This document shows, piece after piece, positions 1 through 4,284 of a DNA stretch of 5,045 nt (positions within the stretch are counted from its first letter, which is position 1; every line of letters begins with the position of its first letter). The notes under the pieces are model-generated. The model was not told the DNA's origin and did no database searches. It saw nothing but the letters and a program-made list of their open reading frames with translations. A program made the translations under genes and the position numbers. This stretch comes from Gammaproteobacteria bacterium (GTDB lineage Bacteria; Pseudomonadota; Gammaproteobacteria; Granulosicoccales; Granulosicoccaceae): positions 1 to 5,045 of the forward strand of contig DOIU01000341.1 of assembly GCA_003511825.1 (NCBI GenBank). Direction: 5' to 3'.

Positions 1-623
1 TGCCGGACTTGGAGGCATCGGCAGCGCGCAGGGGCAGATCGCAATCACGGCTATTACTTCAGCAGCCGCAGTTTCTGTTGTTCTTGGCGGCTATCGCCTT
101 GGTGCAGTCCAGCCATGCGGTGTTGTACGGATTTGCCACCATCCATTGGCGAGACGCCGGGATCAGCGAGGCAGCGATTGGCTGGCTTTGGGCTGAAGGC
201 GTGATCGCAGAAATCGCCGTGTTTTACACGGCAGCGCACTTCACCCGGCGACTGGGCCCATGGAGGCTGCTGATGATCAGCAGCATGATCGCCAGTCTCC
301 GCTGGGCGGGTTTGGCCTCAACCACTACACTGACACATCTCATTCTGCTGCAATGGCTACACGCCTTTAGCTTTGCACTCAGCCACCTTGCGCTGGTTGA
401 ATTCATCACTCGTCGGGTGCCGGCATCGGCCACGACGAGCGCGCAAACCTTGGTCGATGCCCTCTCACTGGGTCTCGCCTTTGGCGGCACCATGCTCTTG
501 GCGGGCATACTCTATACCGCCTACGCCGGCGGCGCCTGGTATTTGATGTGCGCGATGACGCTCATCGCGCTGGCGCTCGCCTTCCTCGGCCATCGACGGT
601 TTCGCGCAGTGATCAGTTTTTAA
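1..623 (+). CDS. HcaT/PPP-type MFS transporter, C-terminal half (5' end cut off by window edge)
   Basis: This inner-membrane permease of the major facilitator superfamily resembles the phenylpropionate permease (HcaT)/MFS_1-like group. The reading frame is open to the left edge; the first complete codon is at 3 and 206 residues are visible, so the apparent TTG start at 9 is not the true start. The visible part has six hydrophobic segments, roughly residues 22-46, 57-78, 87-104, 109-133, 145-170 and 175-195, corresponding to TM7-TM12 of a 12-helix carrier of about 380-400 residues. Family-like features are the 'QSSHA' stretch (35-39) in TM7, 'GWLWAEGVIAEI' (60-71) in TM8 and 'LHAFSFALSH' (119-128) in TM10. 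A basic tail (HRRFR, 197-201) fits a cytoplasmic C-terminus. The substrate cannot be read from the sequence, and many family members are only 'HcaT-like'. It converges on the aminotransferase gene, sharing a 4-bp overlap. Confidence 0.87.
   Translation, partial: PDLEASAARRGRSQSRLLLQQPQFLLFLAAIALVQSSHAVLYGFATIHWRDAGISEAAIGWLWAEGVIAEIAVFYTAAHFTRRLGPWRLLMISSMIASLRWAGLASTTTLTHLILLQWLHAFSFALSHLALVEFITRRVPASATTSAQTLVDALSLGLAFGGTMLLAGILYTAYAGGAWYLMCAMTLIALALAFLGHRRFRAVISF
620..623. other. Shared stop-codon palindrome TTAA (transporter/aminotransferase)
   Basis: The plus-strand TAA (621-623) and the minus-strand TAA (620-622) interlock in one TTAA palindrome, giving a 4-bp tail-to-tail overlap. No hairpin with a U-run stands between the genes, so each transcript must run into the other gene's 3' end before terminating. 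Confidence 0.9.
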
Positions 624-1816
624 TCCTGCGCCAGCACCCGCGCCACCGCCTCTGCGAAGCGGTCAACATTGTCATGGCTGATACCCGCCACATTCATACG
701 CCCACTGCTGACCATATAGATGCTGTCTTCGTCGCGCAGTCGGGCGACCTGCTCAGGCGTGATCCCCAGAAAGGAAAACATCCCCTTTTGCCGCTCAATA
801 AAGCTAAAGTCGCCGGCTGCACCGGCCTGGGCCAGCTGACGGCTCATCAGTTGGCGCAGCGTATTCAGTCGGTCGCGCATCAACGCCAACTCCGCGGACC
901 ATTGCTCGCGCAACTCCGGGTCGGATAAAATCGTACCGACAATGGCCGCGCCGTGATGCGGCGGCATGGAATAAATCCCGCGCACGGTATTCTCAAGCGT
1001 CGATTTCACCGTGTCCGCGAGCGTCTGGGATGCACTCAAGACAGCGCACCCACCGATGCGCTCGCGGTACAAACCAAAATTCTTGGAACACGATGTACAG
1101 ACAATGAGCTCTGGCAAGCGTTCTGCGAGCAATCGCACGCCGGCAGCGTCAGCGTCGAGACCATCGCCAAAGCCTTGGTAGGCCATGTCCACCAGGGGCA
1201 AGAACCCACGCTCAAGCGCGAGGTCGCACACCGCTTCCCACTGTGCGAAGGTGGGGTCCATCCCGCTGGGATTGTGGCAACACGCATGCAGAAGCACGAC
1301 ATCGTCAGGCCCTGCGGTTGCTAATTTTGCAAGCATGGCATCAGCATCAAGATCTTTATCCGCGCAGTTGTAATACGGGTACTCGCGGATCGGTAACCCG
1401 GCGGCACCGAACAAATCCCAGTGATTGGCCCAGGTGGGGCTGCCCACCCATAGGGAGGCGTCGGGGTTGCAACGCAGAATAAACTCCGCCGCGACGCGCA
1501 ATGCACCGGTCCCGCCCGGCGTTTGCACCGTACGAAACCGCTCTGAGACGGCTGCGTACACGTCTCCGAGAATCAATTGACTCATAGCGGTGTTGTATTG
1601 CTCGTCCCCCGCCATCCCGACGTAGGTTTTGGTCGTCTCGCTCGCCAAATACTGCTGTTCGGCAGTTTTCACTGACGCTAAAATGGGCGTGTGCCCGTGG
1701 TCGTCGCGATACACGCCCACGCCCAAATCAATTTTCTGAGGGTTCGGATCAGCCCGAAAAGCCGCCATCAAGCCAAGGATTGGATCCGTTTCTACAGGTT
1801 TAAGAGTGGAAAACAT
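620..1816 (-). CDS. Aspartate/aromatic amino acid aminotransferase (class Ia, AspC/TyrB family)
   Basis: This cytosolic PLP enzyme transfers amino groups between aspartate or aromatic amino acids and 2-oxoglutarate. The 398-residue length matches E. coli AspC/TyrB (396-397). Family residues are visible: Gly-Thr-Gly phosphate loop (102-104), Trp129 in SPTWANH, Asn182 in CCHNPSG, Asp210 and Tyr213 in DMAYQGF, the Schiff-base Lys245 in SCSKNFGLYRER, Arg253, the side-chain carboxylate-binding Arg279 in VRGIYSMPP, and the alpha-carboxylate-binding Arg373 in SSGRMNVAG. All correspond to the catalytic set of class Ia enzymes. I chose the ATG at 1814-1816 because the protein then begins MFSTLKPVETDPILGL, aligning with the family N-terminus. 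A GTG 18 bases further upstream has no Shine-Dalgarno. GGGGA four bases before the ATG is a weak ribosome site. Two out-of-frame ATGs lie just upstream (ATGGGGATGGCATG). AspC versus TyrB specificity cannot be decided, so no symbol is given. Confidence 0.95.
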   Translation of the reverse strand: MFSTLKPVETDPILGLMAAFRADPNPQKIDLGVGVYRDDHGHTPILASVKTAEQQYLASETTKTYVGMAGDEQYNTAMSQLILGDVYAAVSERFRTVQTPGGTGALRVAAEFILRCNPDASLWVGSPTWANHWDLFGAAGLPIREYPYYNCADKDLDADAMLAKLATAGPDDVVLLHACCHNPSGMDPTFAQWEAVCDLALERGFLPLVDMAYQGFGDGLDADAAGVRLLAERLPELIVCTSCSKNFGLYRERIGGCAVLSASQTLADTVKSTLENTVRGIYSMPPHHGAAIVGTILSDPELREQWSAELALMRDRLNTLRQLMSRQLAQAGAAGDFSFIERQKGMFSFLGITPEQVARLRDEDSIYMVSSGRMNVAGISHDNVDRFAEAVARVLAQD

Positions 1817-1839
1817 GCCATCCCCATCGCGCACTTTTC

Positions 1840-1864
1840 ACAACGATCGCGGGTGCGTCGTTGT
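1840..1864 (-). promoter_or_regulatory. Stem-loop in the aminotransferase leader
   Basis: ACAACGA (1840-1846) and TCGTTGT (1858-1864) are perfect 7-bp inverted repeats separated by 11 bases. If transcription starts at about 1880, this would be a hairpin in the untranslated leader, ending about 23 bases before the ATG. No U-run follows on the minus strand (the next bases are GAAAAG), so it is not a standard terminator. The outer arm is shared with the palindrome at 1861-1880. The symmetry is seen directly; a role in RNA is inferred. Confidence 0.4.
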
Positions 1865-1880
1865 TCCACGCGTTCAACAA
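1861..1880. promoter_or_regulatory. 20-bp near-palindrome, candidate operator of the aminotransferase gene
   Basis: The sequence reads TTGTT-CC-ACGCGT-TC-AACAA. It is a dyad centred between 1870 and 1871 in which 16 of 20 bases are symmetric, with a fully palindromic ACGCGT core and TTGTT/AACAA outer arms. It lies just downstream of the candidate -10 at 1888-1893, so it would cover about +1 to +20 of the transcript, a usual place for a repressor site. I do not recognise it as the box of a named regulator. Confidence 0.45.
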
Positions 1881-1887
1881 ACGTATC

Positions 1888-1915
1888 AGGATAGCATGAT
1901 TGTCGCCGTCCTCAG
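1888..1915 (-). promoter_or_regulatory. Candidate extended -10 promoter for the aminotransferase gene
   Basis: Read on the minus strand, TATCCT (1893-1888) is preceded by TGC, giving an extended -10 (TGn) arrangement. A weak -35-like CTGAGG (1915-1910) stands 16 bases upstream. The predicted start near 1880 would give a leader of about 64 bases that contains the palindrome and stem-loop described separately. The match is moderate and rests mainly on the extended -10. Confidence 0.35.
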
Positions 1916-1962
1916 GCGCAAACCCGTGCAAAACCTTGCGATTGCTCACTTGACCTTAAACC

Positions 1963-2000
1963 ATACCGCCCAAAACCGGCAATAAGGCCTCAATACCGCC
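1963..2000. repeat. Direct repeat ATACCGCC x2, 30 bp apart
   Basis: ATACCGCC occurs at 1963-1970 and again at 1993-2000. The 30-bp register is close to three helical turns, so both copies would face the same side of the DNA, as expected for paired activator or repressor sites. An 8-base repeat in a region of this size can also arise by chance. Confidence 0.3.
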
Positions 2001-2019
2001 GACAAACGCAAGCAGTTCC

Positions 2020-2033
2020 GTACAAAAATGTAC
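2020..2033. promoter_or_regulatory. GTACA-N4-TGTAC dyad, candidate operator upstream of the acyltransferase
   Basis: GTACA (2020-2024) and TGTAC (2029-2033) form a perfect 5-bp inverted repeat around AAAA. It lies about 68 bases before the acyltransferase ATG and is flanked more loosely by TTC (2016-2018) and GAA (2036-2038). The short spacer is more like a dimeric repressor site than an RNA hairpin. The bound protein is unknown. Confidence 0.35.
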
Positions 2034-2086
2034 ACGAAAACAACCAGAATTGCGGACCATAAGTGAACATTAAATTGGACAGGGGT

Positions 2087-2092
2087 AGGAAG
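2087..2092 (+). promoter_or_regulatory. Ribosome binding site deciding the acyltransferase start
   Basis: AGGAAG, within AGGGGTAGGAAG, ends nine bases before the ATG at 2102. An in-frame GTG at 2063 is preceded by GGACCATAA and has no such site, so the ATG is preferred and the protein has 192 rather than 205 residues. Confidence 0.7.
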
Positions 2093-2101
2093 CTGACTGG
2101 C

Positions 2102-2680
2102 ATGCCGCGCGAGAAAAAGCGACACGCATTGTTGGGCAAGGTAGCACGGCGCACCCTGGAGTTGCTGGTATGGAGGACCGTAACGCAACTGCCGTCCACG
2201 GACAAATACGTGATCATCGGCGCACCCCACACCAGCTTGTGGGATTATCCGCTGACCTTCCTCTACTTGTATTCTATCAATGTGCGTGCGCGCTGGTTAG
2301 CCAACGGCAAAACCCATCCGCTGTTGCCCAAGCGTGTGGTTCGCGCCCTGGGCGGTTTTGATTTGCCTCAGCGCACTGCCCATAATCGGGTTGATGCCTT
2401 AGTGGAACAATTCACACACCACGATGACCTGGTGATGGGGTTTGTTCCTGAGGGCACAACGGCCTTTGTCCCGCGCTGGAATACCGGTTTTTACCACGTC
2501 GCAATCGGTGCGGGCGTCCCCATTGTGCTGGGGTTTATGGATTACCCATCGCGCACCATAGGCTTGGCGCATGCGTTTATGCCAAGTGGCAACCTCGACA
2601 CCGACCTCGCCGCCCTTCGCAACTATTACTTGGGCAAACAAGGCCGACACCCTGAACGCACGGGCCCGATCAAGCTCTAG
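2102..2680 (+). CDS. Small PlsC-like lysophospholipid acyltransferase family protein
   Basis: This is probably a membrane-associated acyltransferase transferring a fatty acyl group to a lysophospholipid or lysophosphatidate-like acceptor. The 192-residue protein has the PlsC-fold blocks in order: catalytic H43-x4-D48 (APHTSLWD), a block II equivalent GGFDLPQRT with Arg91, block III FVPEGTT (114-120), and block IV with Pro140 (GVPIVLGFMDY). The stretch WNTGFYHVAIGAGVPIVLG and the C-terminal KQGRHPE resemble a subfamily of short (about 190 aa) proteobacterial acyltransferases, smaller than canonical PlsC (about 245 aa). Block III normally reads PEGTR, but the arginine is Thr120 here. There is no signal peptide and only a moderately hydrophobic segment around 36-60, so peripheral membrane attachment is likely. 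The gene is divergent from the aminotransferase and convergent with the HAD gene, overlapping it by 4 bp. The acceptor and donor are unknown. The family call is firm and the exact reaction is not. Confidence 0.85.
   Translation: MPREKKRHALLGKVARRTLELLVWRTVTQLPSTDKYVIIGAPHTSLWDYPLTFLYLYSINVRARWLANGKTHPLLPKRVVRALGGFDLPQRTAHNRVDALVEQFTHHDDLVMGFVPEGTTAFVPRWNTGFYHVAIGAGVPIVLGFMDYPSRTIGLAHAFMPSGNLDTDLAALRNYYLGKQGRHPERTGPIKL
2677..2680. other. Shared stop-codon palindrome CTAG (acyltransferase/HAD)
   Basis: TAG at 2678-2680 (+) and TAG at 2677-2679 (-) interlock in CTAG. The 8-base palindrome CGGGCCCG (2661-2668) lies just inside the acyltransferase gene but has no loop or T-run, so it is not a terminator. 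Confidence 0.9.
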
Positions 2681-3348
2681 CGAGGTTTCACGATATCCGC
2701 GATCTCAGCGATGCTAGCAACCTCCGCATCGGGTGTGATTTCCCACGGATCAAACACGGCAGACGCATCGCGGCGCACCCAGATGGCGCGCATGCCTGCG
2801 GATTTGGCACCCATCACATCAAACGGATTGCTCGATACCATCCATGCCTCATCGGCCGACACCTGAGCCTGATCTAAAAAGTAACGATAGACGGCAGGGT
2901 CCGGTTTGTATGACGAGACCGGCTGTACGCTCACCACCCCTTGGAAGTGCTCATCGATACCGGCATGCTGAAGCAAGCCGGTCACCATCTCGGCATTGCC
3001 GTTCGAGAAGGCGTAGAGTGTCAATGCGTCGCGCTGCAGCACCGGCAAGCCTGTCGCTACGTCTGCAAACGCCGGCAGTGTTTTATAGAGCGTCATGAGG
3101 TGCGACTGCGCGTCGGGCGATAGCCCTGTCTGCAATGCGGCGTTCGTATAGGCGAGTGCCTGTTGGGTGCACACGGTAAAATCCGCATGCAAGCGCATCA
3201 GTCCGCGTCGAAACGTGTATTCCAGCTGCTTGTCGCGCCATAGCTGAGAGAAGGCCGTTGCTTTATCACCCACGAGCGTTGCCAGTGCCTGTCGCACGCC
3301 ATGGGTGTCAATTAGCGTGCCGTAAATATCAAAAGCCAATGTCGTCAT
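2677..3348 (-). CDS. Haloacid dehalogenase, type II (HAD superfamily hydrolase)
   Basis: This soluble HAD-superfamily enzyme has 223 residues, the usual size for (S)-2-haloacid dehalogenases. The nucleophile Asp7 is in AFDIYGTLID, where the second HAD aspartate is replaced by Tyr9, as in type II dehalogenases. Other matches are Arg38 in WRDKQLEYTF (halide/carboxylate pocket), Ser115-Asn116 in AFSNGN, Lys148 and Tyr154 in SYKPDPAVY, and Ser173-Asn174 with Asp177 in SSNPFD, the last a signature of this family. Together these retain the L-2-haloacid dehalogenase residue set, so C-halogen hydrolysis giving the inverted 2-hydroxy acid is plausible. Many genomic members have other or unknown substrates, and no haloacid transporter is adjacent. 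The start at 3346-3348 is chosen because GAGG ends five bases before it and MTTLAFDIYGTL aligns with the family start. A longer in-frame version reaching 3402 has only an unrelated N-terminus. Confidence 0.88.
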   Translation of the reverse strand: MTTLAFDIYGTLIDTHGVRQALATLVGDKATAFSQLWRDKQLEYTFRRGLMRLHADFTVCTQQALAYTNAALQTGLSPDAQSHLMTLYKTLPAFADVATGLPVLQRDALTLYAFSNGNAEMVTGLLQHAGIDEHFQGVVSVQPVSSYKPDPAVYRYFLDQAQVSADEAWMVSSNPFDVMGAKSAGMRAIWVRRDASAVFDPWEITPDAEVASIAEIADIVKPR

Positions 3349-3353
3349 GATCA

Positions 3354-3357
3354 CCTC
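3354..3357 (-). promoter_or_regulatory. Ribosome binding site of the HAD gene
   Basis: On the minus strand GAGG, within GAGGTGATC, stands five bases before the ATG at 3346-3348. It is the best Shine-Dalgarno match near this gene and fixes the start at residue 19 of the longer open frame. Confidence 0.65.
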
Positions 3358-3359
3358 AA

Positions 3360-3373
3360 CGCAAGGGCTTGCG
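3360..3373 (-). promoter_or_regulatory. Inverted repeat CGCAAG-GG-CTTGCG in the HAD leader
   Basis: These are perfect 6-bp arms (3360-3365 and 3368-3373) around two bases, immediately upstream of the ribosome site and over the expected transcription start. A two-base loop is poor for an RNA hairpin, so a protein-binding dyad is as likely. No regulator is recognised. Confidence 0.3.
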
Positions 3374-3376
3374 CCC

Positions 3377-3382
3377 ATTATC
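3377..3382 (-). promoter_or_regulatory. Candidate -10 box for the HAD gene
   Basis: GATAAT on the minus strand matches TATAAT at five of six positions and lies about 29 bases before the ATG. I find no good -35 hexamer 16-18 bases further upstream, so the promoter is either weak, activator-dependent or misplaced. Confidence 0.35.
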
Positions 3383-3420
3383 CCTGCAGCGTCATCGCTC
3401 ACACTCGACGACCGCCGCGC

Positions 3421-3448
3421 TTGAATACCGAGGGTTCGACTCTACAAT
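3421..3448 (+). promoter_or_regulatory. Sigma70-like promoter for the phosphodiesterase gene
   Basis: TTGAAT (3421-3426) and TACAAT (3443-3448) are separated by 16 bases. They match TTGACA at four of six positions and TATAAT at five of six. Transcription would start near 3455, leaving a leader of about 30 bases before the ATG. This is the best promoter match in the window and stands back to back with the proposed HAD promoter. Confidence 0.55.
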
Positions 3449-3485
3449 GCGGCTATAACCCGTTCAAGTTGCCGACACATGCGCG

Positions 3486-4280
3486 ATGCATAACCCCTTC
3501 TCTACCCAGCGCCCGCTGCTGTTCGCCCACCGTGGCAGCTGCCAGCTCGCGCCTGAAAACACCTTTGCGGCCTTTGATGTTGGGCTGCAAGCACAAGCGG
3601 ACGTGCTGGAGATTGATGTCCGGCTCAGTCGCGATAACACCTTAATGGTGATTCATGATGTCAGGGTCGATCGCACCACCGAGGGCGTGGGGGCCGTGCG
3701 AGACCACACCGTGACCTCACTCAAAAAACTGGATGCCGGCTACCGTTTTCGCGACCAGCAAGGCGCGCGCTTTCGCGGCCAGCAGGTGCGGCTGCCGACG
3801 CTGTTGGAACTGTACCAAGCGTACCCGCATACCTTGGTCAACATTGACATCAAAGACAAGCACTTACCTGCCGCCCGACGCCTGGCTGACACGATTGAGC
3901 AAGCCGATGCACAGCACCGCACCACCGTCGCCAGCTTTCACAGTAAGGTTCTGCGCTATTTCCGCCAAATTGCACCACATATCGCCACCGCCGCCACGTT
4001 CGGCGAAGTCGCCGCCCGTTATGTCGGCGGGACTCGGCTTACCCCTTGGGCATCGAATGCCAACGTGGTGGCATTGCAGATTCCGCTGCGCTATGGCGTC
4101 CTGCGACTCGACGGCCGCTCCTTAATCAACCGCATTCATCGCAACGGGCAAAGCGTGCACTACTGGACCGTCAACACGCCCGACACCATGCGCGCATTGT
4201 TGCAGCGCGGTGCCGACGGTGTGGTCACTGATCGCCCCGATCTGGCACTGCAGGTGTTTCGCGAGCTGGGGTTTAAGTGA
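3486..4280 (+). CDS. Glycerophosphodiester phosphodiesterase, cytoplasmic (UgpQ-like GDPD)
   Basis: This TIM-barrel, metal-dependent enzyme hydrolyses glycerophosphodiesters from deacylated phospholipids to sn-glycerol 3-phosphate and an alcohol. The 264-residue length suits the cytoplasmic UgpQ-like group, and there is no signal peptide. Visible motifs are AHRG (His15, Arg16) with APENT (22-26), the metal-binding EIDVRLS (Glu42, Asp44), the catalytic His57-Asp58, DRTTEGVG (62-69), LDAGYRF (82-88), RLPTLLEL (102-109), NIDIKD (119-124), YWTVN near the C-terminus and GADGVVTDRPDLA. The third metal ligand, usually the Glu of an EIK motif, is Asp121 here, a conservative change. The ATG at 3486 is the first in-frame ATG or common alternative start after an in-frame TAA at 3456. 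It has no clear Shine-Dalgarno (preceded by ACACATGCGCG), so initiation may be weak. It ends one base before the convergent ppnN stop. Confidence 0.92.
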   Translation: MHNPFSTQRPLLFAHRGSCQLAPENTFAAFDVGLQAQADVLEIDVRLSRDNTLMVIHDVRVDRTTEGVGAVRDHTVTSLKKLDAGYRFRDQQGARFRGQQVRLPTLLELYQAYPHTLVNIDIKDKHLPAARRLADTIEQADAQHRTTVASFHSKVLRYFRQIAPHIATAATFGEVAARYVGGTRLTPWASNANVVALQIPLRYGVLRLDGRSLINRIHRNGQSVHYWTVNTPDTMRALLQRGADGVVTDRPDLALQVFRELGFK

Positions 4281-4284
4281 CTCA
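4278..4284. other. Abutting stop codons TGA-C-TCA (phosphodiesterase/ppnN)
   Basis: TGA at 4278-4280 (+) and TGA read from TCA at 4282-4284 (-) flank a single base, making a 7-bp palindrome. There is no room for an intergenic terminator. Confidence 0.9.

Larger units (their letters stand above)
1817..2101. other. Divergent intergenic region between aminotransferase and acyltransferase genes
   Basis: This 285-bp stretch has no convincing gene and must carry the promoters of both divergent genes. It is visibly richer in A/T and in small symmetric elements than the flanking coding DNA. From left to right it contains a stem-loop (1840-1864), an overlapping 20-bp near-palindrome (1861-1880), a candidate minus-strand promoter (1888-1915), two ATACCGCC repeats (1963-2000), a GTACA/TGTAC dyad (2020-2033) and the acyltransferase ribosome site (2087-2092). 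I could not find a convincing sigma70 promoter for the plus-strand gene. Long reading frames crossing the region on either strand resemble no protein I know and run into the flanking genes as shadows. Confidence 0.8.

Noticed and set aside
548..1324. Two long plus-strand open frames (548-928 and 953-1324) antisense to the aminotransferase gene
   Set aside because: They lie wholly or mostly opposite a clearly conserved enzyme, have no recognisable protein features and show the arginine/alanine/glutamine/histidine-rich bias of shadow frames in GC-rich DNA.
1..1816. Functional pairing of the HcaT-like transporter with the aminotransferase in aromatic compound use
   Set aside because: The genes converge, have separate promoters and neither substrate specificity can be read from sequence; the link rests only on family names.
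1817..1834. Longer aminotransferase start at the GTG at 1834
   Set aside because: It has no Shine-Dalgarno, and the extra six residues are absent from the family, which starts MF-x-n-DPILGL as the ATG at 1816 does.
1946..2232. Minus-strand frames of 80-94 codons across the divergent intergenic region
   Set aside because: They begin inside the acyltransferase gene on the opposite strand, have no ribosome site and no family resemblance, and would remove the promoter region.
2661..2668. CGGGCCCG palindrome as a terminator for the acyltransferase gene
   Set aside because: It is inside the coding sequence, has no loop and is not followed by a T-run.
3349..3402. 18-residue N-terminal extension of the HAD protein
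   Set aside because: The good ribosome site and the family N-terminus both point to the ATG at 3348; the extension would cover the candidate -10 and inverted repeat.
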